DNA of 7,486 nucleotides from an uncultured Actinoplanes sp. (GTDB lineage: Bacteria; Actinomycetota; Actinomycetes; Mycobacteriales; Micromonosporaceae): NCBI GenBank assembly GCA_934667465.1, contig CAKUMG010000257.1:1-7486 (forward strand). Direction: 5' to 3'. The notes beneath the pieces were generated by a model that was given only the letters and a program-made list of their open reading frames with translations, was not told where the DNA came from and did no database searches. How positions within the stretch are numbered: the first letter of the stretch is position 1; the number at the start of each line of letters is the position of its first letter. Positions 1 through 5,380 of the stretch are shown here, in pieces. The position numbers and the translations under genes are program-made.

Positions 1-716
1 ATCTGCGCGGTGCCCGGCACCGGCTCGCTTCCGCCGGGACCGAGATCTCCCCGCTCCGGGGAAGCCTGGTGCGGCCAGCCCTCAGTGTCCGGCCTGTGCG
101 GCATGTCGTCCGGGAACCCGCCGAGCAGGTCCGTCAACAGGTCCCCTCGATCGTCGATCGCCACCATCTCGGGGGTGATCGCTTGTCCCGCGTCCGCGTC
201 AGCCCGCGCCCAGCCGCCGTCCCAGAGCCTCCCGGGCCGGGTGGCGGGCACTGCGATCGCCTCGGAACCTGCCATGCCCGCGGGCGCCGGCGGTTCGGTG
301 CCCGCAGACTCGGGCGGTCCCGGCTCCTCACCCCCGGCCGGCTCGGCGCCGCCCTCCTGGCCGAACGTGCCCGGATCGGCGTTGTGCCTGGTCATCGCGA
401 GGGACAGCGCCGCCCGGGCCAGTGTCGGCCCGTTCCACCCCGGCTCGTGTGCCCCCAGCGCGTCCGCCGCGCCACCGTCTGCCGCGCCACCGTCTGCCGC
501 ATTACCGTCCGCCGCGGAACTGGCCGGCGTGGCGACCCCGTCCGGCACGGCAGGTGCCACCGCGGGGGAGTCCGGCGCGGCGACGAGCCCGGAGGTCGTC
601 GTCAGGTGCGGGCGGAAGAACCCGGGCAACTCCGGCATCTCGATCGTCGGCTCGTTCTCCGGCAGGGGCAGATCCGGCGCGGGCCAGTCCTGCGGGACGT
701 CGGTGCTTCCCGGCAT
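1..716 (-). CDS. Acidic Pro/Ala/Gly-rich hypothetical protein, N-terminal 238 residues (runs off left edge)
   Basis: The frame read leftwards from the ATG at 716-714 stays open to the window edge, so the C-terminus is missing. The start is supported by a perfect AGGAGG (728-723 on the minus strand) six bases upstream. The protein begins MPGSTDVPQDWPAPDLPLPE and is rich in Pro, Ala, Gly, Asp and Glu. It has no signal peptide, no membrane segment and no motif I recognise. Residues 68-86 are a short (AADGG)-type repeat. Two stretches look more ordered: about 95-110 (TLARAALSLAMTRHN) and about 177-205 (GQAITPEMVAIDDRG, then DLLTDLLGGFPDDM). The composition suggests an intrinsically disordered N-terminal region of a larger protein, but that is inference. 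It lies on the same strand as the ROK gene, 433 bases downstream, with hairpins and a good ribosome site of its own in between, so it is probably a separate unit. No function can be assigned. Confidence 0.72.
   Translation of the reverse strand, partial: MPGSTDVPQDWPAPDLPLPENEPTIEMPELPGFFRPHLTTTSGLVAAPDSPAVAPAVPDGVATPASSAADGNAADGGAADGGAADALGAHEPGWNGPTLARAALSLAMTRHNADPGTFGQEGGAEPAGGEEPGPPESAGTEPPAPAGMAGSEAIAVPATRPGRLWDGGWARADADAGQAITPEMVAIDDRGDLLTDLLGGFPDDMPHRPDTEGWPHQASPERGDLGPGGSEPVPGTAQ
471..515. repeat. 15-bp in-frame tandem repeat, three copies
   Basis: Two identical 15-bp units (471-485 and 486-500) are followed by a third (501-515) with three substitutions. Being a multiple of three, the unit keeps frame in the minus-strand gene and encodes AADGG/AADGN repeats at residues 68-84. 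It is a likely length-variable site in a disordered segment. Confidence 0.75.
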
Positions 717-722
717 GGCGTT

Positions 723-728
723 CCTCCT
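723..728 (-). promoter_or_regulatory. Ribosome binding site of the partial minus-strand gene
   Basis: Reads AGGAGG on the minus strand, a full anti-SD match, with a 6-base spacer to the ATG at 716. It decides the start of the gene to the left. It also argues against the overlapping minus-strand open frame at 502-1011, in which these bases would be coding. Confidence 0.7.
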
Positions 729-758
729 CGGGCAGGGTGCCATGCATCGGTACGTACG

Positions 759-783
759 CGAGCCCCCAGCGGATCGAGCCCCC
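759..783. repeat. 9-bp direct repeat CGAGCCCCC, 16 bp apart
   Basis: Exact copies lie at 759-767 and 775-783, so their centres are 16 bp apart. They are 43 or more bases upstream of the minus-strand ATG at 716, within the zone expected for its promoter. This could be a paired regulator-binding site or a chance G-run duplication. There is no independent support for function. Confidence 0.4.
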
Positions 784-839
784 CGGAAATTTGTCCCGCT
801 GGCCGGGCTTGTCCACCTTCGACCGGGTGCGCGCGCTCC

Positions 840-868
840 GCCGCCCGCCGCCCGCCGCCCGCCGCCCC
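840..868. repeat. 7-bp microsatellite (CCCGCCG)n with G-quadruplex potential on the minus strand
   Basis: C-runs at 844-846, 851-853, 858-860 and 865-868 are spaced exactly 7 bp apart. The minus strand therefore reads G4-N4-G3-N4-G3-N4-G3, a canonical four-run quadruplex pattern with 4-base loops. The minus strand is the non-template strand for the gene starting at 716, about 125 bases downstream. The tract is also prone to slippage. Confidence 0.65.
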
Positions 869-1092
869 GGCGCAGGCGCCCCGCCCGGCCACTCCTGCTC
901 GCTGCTGCCTGGCACCCCGGTGCCGCCCGCGTCACCGGCCGGGCCGCCGCCCGCCGCGGGCCATCGTCGTCCGCTGTCGCCGTCCGTGGCTGCCCGCCGT
1001 TCGCTGACCACCAGGCCGCGCCCGCCGGTCGCCGTCCATCTCGGGTCGCCGCCCGGGCCGCTCTCACCGGGCTGCTGTTCAGCCGCCGGGTT

Positions 1093-1124
1093 GCCGCGAC
1101 CGCGCGGCGGGCCGCTGCGAGCGG
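1093..1124 (-). terminator. Candidate hairpin terminator after the ROK gene
   Basis: Two adjacent perfect hairpins lie 26-57 bases beyond the ROK stop. GCCGCG at 1093-1098 pairs with CGCGGC at 1103-1108 (6-bp stem, 4-base loop). CCGCT at 1112-1116 pairs with AGCGG at 1120-1124 (5-bp stem, 3-base loop). Neither has a U-tract, which is common for actinobacterial terminators, but short GC hairpins also arise by chance at this composition. Confidence 0.35.
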
Positions 1125-1149
1125 GGCGGCGAACCGGCCTGGGCGCTGG

Positions 1150-3681
1150 TCAGAGGAGCGACTCGATCGCGCCCAGGACCTCGGCGTCGGGGCCGAGGGC
1201 GCTGGGGACGACGGCGAGGCCGGCGGTGGCGCTCGGGGAGCAGTGGCGCAGGAGGGCCTCGCGGACGCCGTCGACGACGTAGGGGCCCGCTTCGGCGAAC
1301 CGGCCGCCGACCACGACGACGGCCGGGTTGAGGACGTTGCAGACCGGGGCGACCGAGCGGCCCGTGAGGCGGCCCGCGTCGGCGAGGGCGCGCTGGACCG
1401 GGCGGTTGTCGGCGGCGGCCAGGGCCAGGAGCTCGGTCTCGGCGGCCGTCGAGTAGGTGGGCTGCGGTGTGCTCGAGCGCGGGTTCAGCAGGGCCGCGAA
1501 GTAGGCGGGGGACAGGTAGACCGACAGGCATCCGCGGCTCCCGCAGACGCAGAACGGGCCGACCTCGCGGACGTTGAGGTGCCCGACCTCGCCCGCGTAG
1601 CCGATCGCGCCGCGGTGCATCCGGCCGCCCGCGATGATGCCGGCGCCCGTGTACTGGTCGGTGCGCAGGTAGAGCACGTCGCGGGCACCCCGGGCGGCGC
1701 CGCGCCGCGTCTCGGCCAGCGCCGCCAGGTCGCCGTTGTTCTCGGCGCGGACCGGGACGCCGAGGATCGCCGCCGCCTCGTCGCCGGGATGAAAACCGGC
1801 GTACGCGGGTAGCACCCCGCGGGCGCCGAACCTCCCGGTCACGGGGTCGACGGGCGCGGGCACACTGAGCGCGGCCGCCCGCAGGTCGCCGGGGGCATGA
1901 CCGTGACCGAGCAGCAGGTCCCGCCCGAACCCGGCGGCGTGCCGGATCAGCGCGGCGCCCGCGAGCCCGGGCGGGATCTCGGTGTGCCCGTCGTGACGGA
2001 CAGCCCCGCTGCCGTCGGCGACCACGGCCCGGATGCCGGCGGCGCTCAACGCGATCCCGAGCAGCAGCCCCCGCGGCGGGGCCGCCCGGAACCGGGGTGA
2101 CGGCCGCCCGGCCCGCCGCTCACCGGGCGGGGGCTCGACCTGCTCGACCACGCCCTCCGCCGCCAGCTCGCCGAGCAGCTCGATGACCGCAGCCCGCGGG
2201 AGCCGCGTGAGCCGGACGACGTCGCTCCGATCGGTGGCGCCGCGTGCGCGCAGCAGCTCGACGATCATGCCCCGCCGCACCACCCGCTCCCGCCGCCCCG
2301 GCGTCACCACCGCCCCGCCGGCCCTTGAGGAAACCGCCCCGCCGACCCTTGAGGAAACCGCCCCGCCGGCCCCCGGAGACGCCGGCGGCAGCACGCCCCC
2401 GCCCGGCTCGGCGAACGAAGCCGAATAAACGGGCGAGCCGGACAAATCGCGTCCGGAGGAAACCGGCGAAACCGGCGGCCCGGACAGCTCGCCCCCGGGG
2501 GAGGCGTGCCCGAAGGCGCGACTGCCCCGCGCGGCCGGAGTCACACTGACGGCCGCATCGATCGCGCCCAGCACGGCGGCCCGCCCGGAGAGTGCACTGG
2601 CCCGCACCACCGTGGCATCGGCGACCTCCGGCTGCGCGTACCGCCGCACGGACTCGCGCACCCCGGCGACGATGATGCCCTCCGGGTCGATGAGCGGCCC
2701 GTCGAGCACCACCAGGGACGGGTTGACCGTGTTGGCGAGGTCCGCGACCACCCGCCCGATCATGCGCCCGGCGTCGGCGAGGACCCGTTCGGCGGTGGCG
2801 TCGCGCCGGGCCAGCTCGGTGACCTGGGCGGGAGTGAGCGTCTCCCCGTACGTCGCCGCGAGCACGGCCAGGATCTCCCGCGGCGACGCGATCGTCTCGA
2901 GGCAGCCGCGGTTGCCGCAGCGGCACAGCGCGCCGGTCTCGTCGACCTGGACGTGGCCGATCTCGCCGGCGGCGCCGGTCGCGCCGTGGTGCACGTGCCC
3001 GTCGAGCAGCAGCCCGCAGCCGATCCCGGTGGAGATGCGCAGGTAGGCGACCGTCCGGTGGCCGCGGGCGGCGCCGTGCGCGACCTCGCCGAGCAGGCTC
3101 AGGTCGGCGTCGTTGCGCACGTTGACCCGCAGCCCGAGCCGGGCCTCCAGCTCGGCGTCGGGCACGACCCCGCCCCAGCCGGGCAGGACACTGCTGGCCA
3201 CGATCGCGCCCGTCCCGCTGCTGATCGGCGCGGAGAACCCGGCCACGGCCGACCAGATGCGGCCGGCCCCGGAGGACGCCACGCACCCGCGGATCAGCCC
3301 GGCCACCGCGTCGAGGCTCCCGGCCACGTCCGCGGTGTCGAGTTCCAGGTCGCGTTCCACGAGGACGGCCCCGGTCAGGTCGGCGACGGCCGCCCGGACC
3401 CCCGCCCCGCCGACCACGGCTCCCACCACGCACCCGGCGGCCGGGCCGAGGGTGAGCAGGCGGGCGGGACGCCCCGGCCCGGCTGCCGTGGCCGGGCCCT
3501 CGGCGAGCAGGCCCGCCGTCAGCAGCTCGGTCACCAGGCCGTTGACCGTGGCCCGGGCCATGCCGGTGCGCCGGACCAGCTCCGCGCGGCTGACCCCGCC
3601 CTCCGCCCGGACGACGGACAGCAAGTAGTCGCGGCTCACGACGTGCACCCGGCGACCGATGGGAGAAGGGGACACGCGCAC
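1150..3681 (-). CDS. Tandem-fused ROK-family transcriptional regulator (HTH-ROK-linker-HTH-ROK)
   Basis: A single uninterrupted frame encodes two complete ROK repressors (NagC/Mlc/XylR class). I chose the GTG at 3681 (843 aa) because GGGGG lies six bases upstream; a TTG at 3729 would add 16 residues. Module 1: winged helix-turn-helix about 16-62 (VSRAELVRRTGMARATVNGL), GRPARLLTL wing about 70-78, ROK domain 80-380 with N190-D191, the ExGH motif E240/H243, and zinc ligands H243, C253, C255, C260 followed by E262. Linker 380-464 is Gly/Ser/Pro-rich with an 8-residue repeat. Module 2: HTH about 465-516, wing about 521-535, ROK domain 537-843 with E698/H701 and C711, C713, C718. Here the catalytic-type Asp is Asn (N649) and the post-cysteine Glu is Ser (S720). 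Neither half has the DxGxT phosphate loop, so kinase activity is not expected. Ordinary ROK repressors are about 380-400 aa, so this one is double length. Divergence from the transporter and GH3 genes suggests it controls them and itself, probably in response to a sugar. Confidence 0.93.
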   Translation of the reverse strand: MRVSPSPIGRRVHVVSRDYLLSVVRAEGGVSRAELVRRTGMARATVNGLVTELLTAGLLAEGPATAAGPGRPARLLTLGPAAGCVVGAVVGGAGVRAAVADLTGAVLVERDLELDTADVAGSLDAVAGLIRGCVASSGAGRIWSAVAGFSAPISSGTGAIVASSVLPGWGGVVPDAELEARLGLRVNVRNDADLSLLGEVAHGAARGHRTVAYLRISTGIGCGLLLDGHVHHGATGAAGEIGHVQVDETGALCRCGNRGCLETIASPREILAVLAATYGETLTPAQVTELARRDATAERVLADAGRMIGRVVADLANTVNPSLVVLDGPLIDPEGIIVAGVRESVRRYAQPEVADATVVRASALSGRAAVLGAIDAAVSVTPAARGSRAFGHASPGGELSGPPVSPVSSGRDLSGSPVYSASFAEPGGGVLPPASPGAGGAVSSRVGGAVSSRAGGAVVTPGRRERVVRRGMIVELLRARGATDRSDVVRLTRLPRAAVIELLGELAAEGVVEQVEPPPGERRAGRPSPRFRAAPPRGLLLGIALSAAGIRAVVADGSGAVRHDGHTEIPPGLAGAALIRHAAGFGRDLLLGHGHAPGDLRAAALSVPAPVDPVTGRFGARGVLPAYAGFHPGDEAAAILGVPVRAENNGDLAALAETRRGAARGARDVLYLRTDQYTGAGIIAGGRMHRGAIGYAGEVGHLNVREVGPFCVCGSRGCLSVYLSPAYFAALLNPRSSTPQPTYSTAAETELLALAAADNRPVQRALADAGRLTGRSVAPVCNVLNPAVVVVGGRFAEAGPYVVDGVREALLRHCSPSATAGLAVVPSALGPDAEVLGAIESLL
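2309..2371. repeat. 24-bp in-frame tandem repeat in the linker of the fused ROK protein
   Basis: A full unit at 2327-2350 is followed by a copy at 2351-2371, both starting GAGGAAACCGCCCCGCCG. A partial unit lies just before them (about 2309-2326). In the minus-strand gene this encodes GGAVSSRV-GGAVSSRA-GGAVV. The 8-residue period keeps frame, so the linker can change length without breaking the fusion. Confidence 0.75.
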
Positions 3682-3708
3682 AGCGTACCCCCGCGGTTTT
3701 GACGCAAT

Positions 3709-3730
3709 GCTCTTTAATTGAGCGCGCAAT
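3709..3730. promoter_or_regulatory. Overlapping palindromes upstream of the ROK gene, likely auto-operator
   Basis: ATTGAGCGCGCAAT at 3717-3730 matches its own reverse complement at 12 of 14 positions. It overlaps GCTC-N7-GAGC at 3709-3723. The hexamer CGCAAT occurs at 3703-3708 and 3725-3730, two helical turns apart, and GCAAT recurs at 3745-3749. The site is 36 bases upstream of the chosen GTG, where a repressor would act on the ROK promoter. Assignment to the ROK protein is inference; I could not fix a -35/-10 pair for this direction. Confidence 0.45.
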
Positions 3731-3747
3731 AAGCGGACAGTAGGGCA

Positions 3748-3802
3748 ATTTCACGGCCATCCGGCGCTCCCATAGCGAACGCATGGCCAAATCTCGTGAA
3801 AT
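3748..3802. promoter_or_regulatory. Long-spaced inverted repeat in the divergent control region
   Basis: ATTTCACG at 3748-3755 is the exact reverse complement of CGTGAAAT at 3795-3802. Just inside, GGCCAT (3755-3760) pairs with ATGGCC (3783-3788). The arms could be two operator half-sites on the same helix face for looping, or they could fold as a bulged stem if transcribed. They sit midway between the divergent genes. Confidence 0.4.
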
Positions 3803-3819
3803 ACGCCCGTCACAAGCCC

Positions 3820-3847
3820 TTGGGTTAGCGATATTCCGATCGATAAC
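3820..3847 (+). promoter_or_regulatory. Putative transporter promoter with embedded operator palindrome
   Basis: TTAGCGAT (3825-3832), a 6-base spacer and ATCGATAA (3839-3846) form a 22-bp palindrome with one mismatch per arm (7 of 8). It covers a possible promoter with -35 TTGGGT (3820-3825), a 16-base spacer and -10 GATAAC (3842-3847). This would start transcription near 3853, about 50 bases before the transporter ATG. A repressor bound here would block polymerase directly. The promoter match is moderate; the palindrome is the firmer observation. Confidence 0.5.
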
Positions 3848-3900
3848 GTCGAACGAGGCCAGCCGGCGAGAGGCGACCCTTCCCCGTTCCGAGGTGCGAC

Positions 3901-5175
3901 ATGACCACTATCGATCAGCAGGCAGCACGACCGGCCGGAACGCAGCCGCGACCCGACGCCCCCACCCGGCTGATCGTGGCGATGGCGCTGGCGATGCTCG
4001 GCGCGTACGTGGCGATCCTCACCCCCGTCGTCGTCACCATGTCGATCCGGGTCGCGCAGATCGCCGGCGACAGTAAGACCTCCGCACTGAGCACCGTCCT
4101 GTCGGTCGGCGCGATCCTGGCCCTGATCGGCAACCCGCTCTTCGGCGCGCTGTCGGACCGGACCACCTCACGTTTCGGTCGCCGCCGCCCCTGGCTCATC
4201 GGCGGTATGACGGTCGGCGTCGCCGGCCTGCTGATCGTCGCCACCGGCGGCAGCATCCCCGTGCTCACCGCGGGCTGGGCCCTCGCCCAGCTCGGCGTCA
4301 ACGCCACCCTCTCCACCCTGACCGCGCTGCTGCCCGACCAGATCCCGCCGCAGCAGCGGGGCCGGGTCAGCGGCATCCTCGGCCTGATGACCTCGGTCGC
4401 GATCCTGGCCGGCACCGCGCTGGCCGACCTGCTCTCCGGTCACACGTTCGCGATGTTCATGGTCCCGGCGCTGATCGGCGTCGTCACGGTCGCGGTGCTC
4501 GTCGTGATCGTCAAGGACAAGCCTGCCGTACGCGGCGCGGCTGCCCGCTACACCGCACGCGAGTTCGTGCGCACTTTCTCCGTCAATCCGCGCCGCCACC
4601 CGGACTTCGCGTGGAACGTGCTCAGCCGGTTCCTGATCTGGATGGGCATCGCAAGCGTCACCACGTACCAGGCGTACCTGCTCATCGACCGGTTCGGCTA
4701 CACCACCGGCAACGTGGCCGGCGGCGTGCTGATCGCGACCGTGCTCACCACCGCGGGCATGCTGCTGGGCTCGACCGCCGGCGGCTGGCTCTCCGACCGT
4801 ACGGGCAAGCGCCGCCCGTTCGTCCTCGGCGCGGGCGTGGTCATCGCCGCCGCCCTGCTGGTGATCGCGTTCGCGGACAGCTTCGGGGTGTTCCTGGCGG
4901 CGGTGGCGCTGTTCGGGCTCGGCGAGGGGCTCTACCTGGCCGTCGACCTGGCGCTCGCCACCGACGTGCTGCCCGACCCGGACGACGCGGCCAAGGACAT
5001 GGGCGTCATGAACATCGCCAACGCCCTGCCGCAGTCGCTGGTCCCGATCCTGGCCGCCCCGATCCTCACCATCGGTTCCGGCGCGGCGAACAACTACAGC
5101 GCCCTGTTCCTCATCGGCGCGATCGTCACCACGGCCGGGGCCCTGCTGGTCCGCTTCGTCCGCGGCGCCCGCTGA
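3901..5175 (+). CDS. MFS sugar transporter (GPH/sucrose-transporter-like)
   Basis: This 424-aa integral membrane protein has about twelve hydrophobic segments, including about 23-47, 62-82, 100-116, 158-178, 183-205, 240-260, 274-296, 308-325, 328-350, 376-392 and 399-418. The MFS motif A is present in both halves: GALSDRTTSRFGRRRPW at 82-98 and GWLSDRTGKRRPF at 295-307. The long RRRPW form, the PDQIPPQQRGRVSG loop (145-158) and DMGVMNIANALPQ (366-378) resemble actinobacterial GPH-type sugar/cation symporters. That class imports glycosides and disaccharides with protons or sodium. The ATG at 3901 follows GAGGTG (3891-3896). The short hydrophilic N-terminus (1-22) is cytoplasmic. The gene is divergent from the fused ROK regulator and 205 bases upstream of a cytoplasmic GH3 enzyme, so import of the GH3 substrate is the likely role. 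The exact sugar is unknown; an exporter is less likely in this context. Confidence 0.88.
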   Translation: MTTIDQQAARPAGTQPRPDAPTRLIVAMALAMLGAYVAILTPVVVTMSIRVAQIAGDSKTSALSTVLSVGAILALIGNPLFGALSDRTTSRFGRRRPWLIGGMTVGVAGLLIVATGGSIPVLTAGWALAQLGVNATLSTLTALLPDQIPPQQRGRVSGILGLMTSVAILAGTALADLLSGHTFAMFMVPALIGVVTVAVLVVIVKDKPAVRGAAARYTAREFVRTFSVNPRRHPDFAWNVLSRFLIWMGIASVTTYQAYLLIDRFGYTTGNVAGGVLIATVLTTAGMLLGSTAGGWLSDRTGKRRPFVLGAGVVIAAALLVIAFADSFGVFLAAVALFGLGEGLYLAVDLALATDVLPDPDDAAKDMGVMNIANALPQSLVPILAAPILTIGSGAANNYSALFLIGAIVTTAGALLVRFVRGAR

Positions 5176-5235
5176 AAACCAGGCGCCTCATGGAGATCAC
5201 GCGGCCCGTGGACATTCTGCGGCGCCCGCTGAGAT

Positions 5236-5270
5236 CCCGCGGCGCCGGCTGAGCCGGATCGCCGCGCGGG
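5236..5270 (+). terminator. Strong hairpin between transporter and GH3 genes
   Basis: CCCGC-GGCG-CCGGC pairs across a TGA loop with GCCGG-CGCC-GCGGG. This makes about 14 base pairs with small bulges (AT, and two bases further out). It starts 60 bases after the transporter stop. There is no U-tract. It could terminate part of the transcription or stabilise the transporter mRNA end, lowering GH3 expression relative to the transporter. It overlaps the third copy of the GCGGCGCC repeat. Confidence 0.5.
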
Positions 5271-5305
5271 CCGGGCCGGCGTCAAGGACCCGCACCGCCG
5301 TCCCC

Positions 5306-5335
5306 GCTCGCAAGACCCCGGCTCGCAACACCGCC
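5306..5335. repeat. 15-bp tandem duplication before the GH3 gene
   Basis: GCTCGCAAGACC at 5306-5317 recurs as GCTCGCAACACC at 5321-5332, at a period of 15 bp. It lies 46-75 bases upstream of the GH3 ATG, in leader RNA or at a possible secondary promoter. No promoter hexamers stand out. Confidence 0.45.
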
Positions 5336-5380
5336 GCCCGCCCCCGACCCGCGGCGCCCGCTCGACCCCAGGAGCACACC

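Larger units (their letters stand above)
717..1149. other. Intergenic region of extreme GC, no convincing gene
   Basis: This 433-base stretch separates the ROK stop from the partial minus-strand gene. It holds the C-rich microsatellite, a 9-bp direct repeat and two hairpins (listed separately). All frames here are Arg/Pro/Gly/Ala-rich. One minus-strand frame, open from 1011 to 502, shows coding-like codon use at about 720-820 (a stretch reading SKVDKPGQRDKFPGGSIRWG), but it would overlap the better-supported gene by about 215 bases. I could not place a confident promoter. Confidence 0.5.
5162..5362 (+). repeat. Dispersed 12-14-bp repeat GCGGCGCCCGCTGA at and after the transporter stop
   Basis: GCGGCGCCCGCTGA occurs exactly at 5162-5175, where it encodes the transporter C-terminus and stop, and again at 5219-5232. 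It recurs with one change at 5239-5252, and its first 12 bases recur at 5351-5362. The first, second and fourth copies share the same frame register. The core GGCGCC is self-complementary. The spacer contains no convincing gene apart from a doubtful 20-codon frame at 5190-5252. Confidence 0.6.

Noticed and set aside
502..1011. 169-codon minus-strand open frame spanning the intergenic region and the 5' part of the acidic-protein gene
   Set aside because: It overlaps the better-supported frame by about 215 bases and uses the perfect AGGAGG as coding sequence. A short part (about 720-820) looks coding-like, so I keep it only as a doubt.
10..1812. 600-codon plus-strand open frame
   Set aside because: It runs antisense to both the partial acidic-protein gene and the C-terminal half of the ROK gene. 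It is rich in Ala/Arg/Pro/Gly with no recognisable domain. Long antisense frames are expected at this GC content.
2506..3702. 398-codon plus-strand open frame opposite the first ROK module
   Set aside because: The composition (His, Arg, Gly, Asp, Pro) is that of the mirror of a high-GC gene; the minus strand carries unmistakable ROK motifs.
3783..4076. Open frame starting at ATG 3783 and overlapping the transporter start
   Set aside because: It runs through the promoter and operator palindrome and continues out of frame into the transporter gene. It has no good ribosome site and becomes Arg-rich shadow sequence.
5190..5252. 20-codon frame MEITRPVDILRRPLRSRGAG between transporter and GH3
   Set aside because: It has no ribosome binding site and is composed partly of the dispersed repeat and the hairpin arm. 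There is no evidence of translation.
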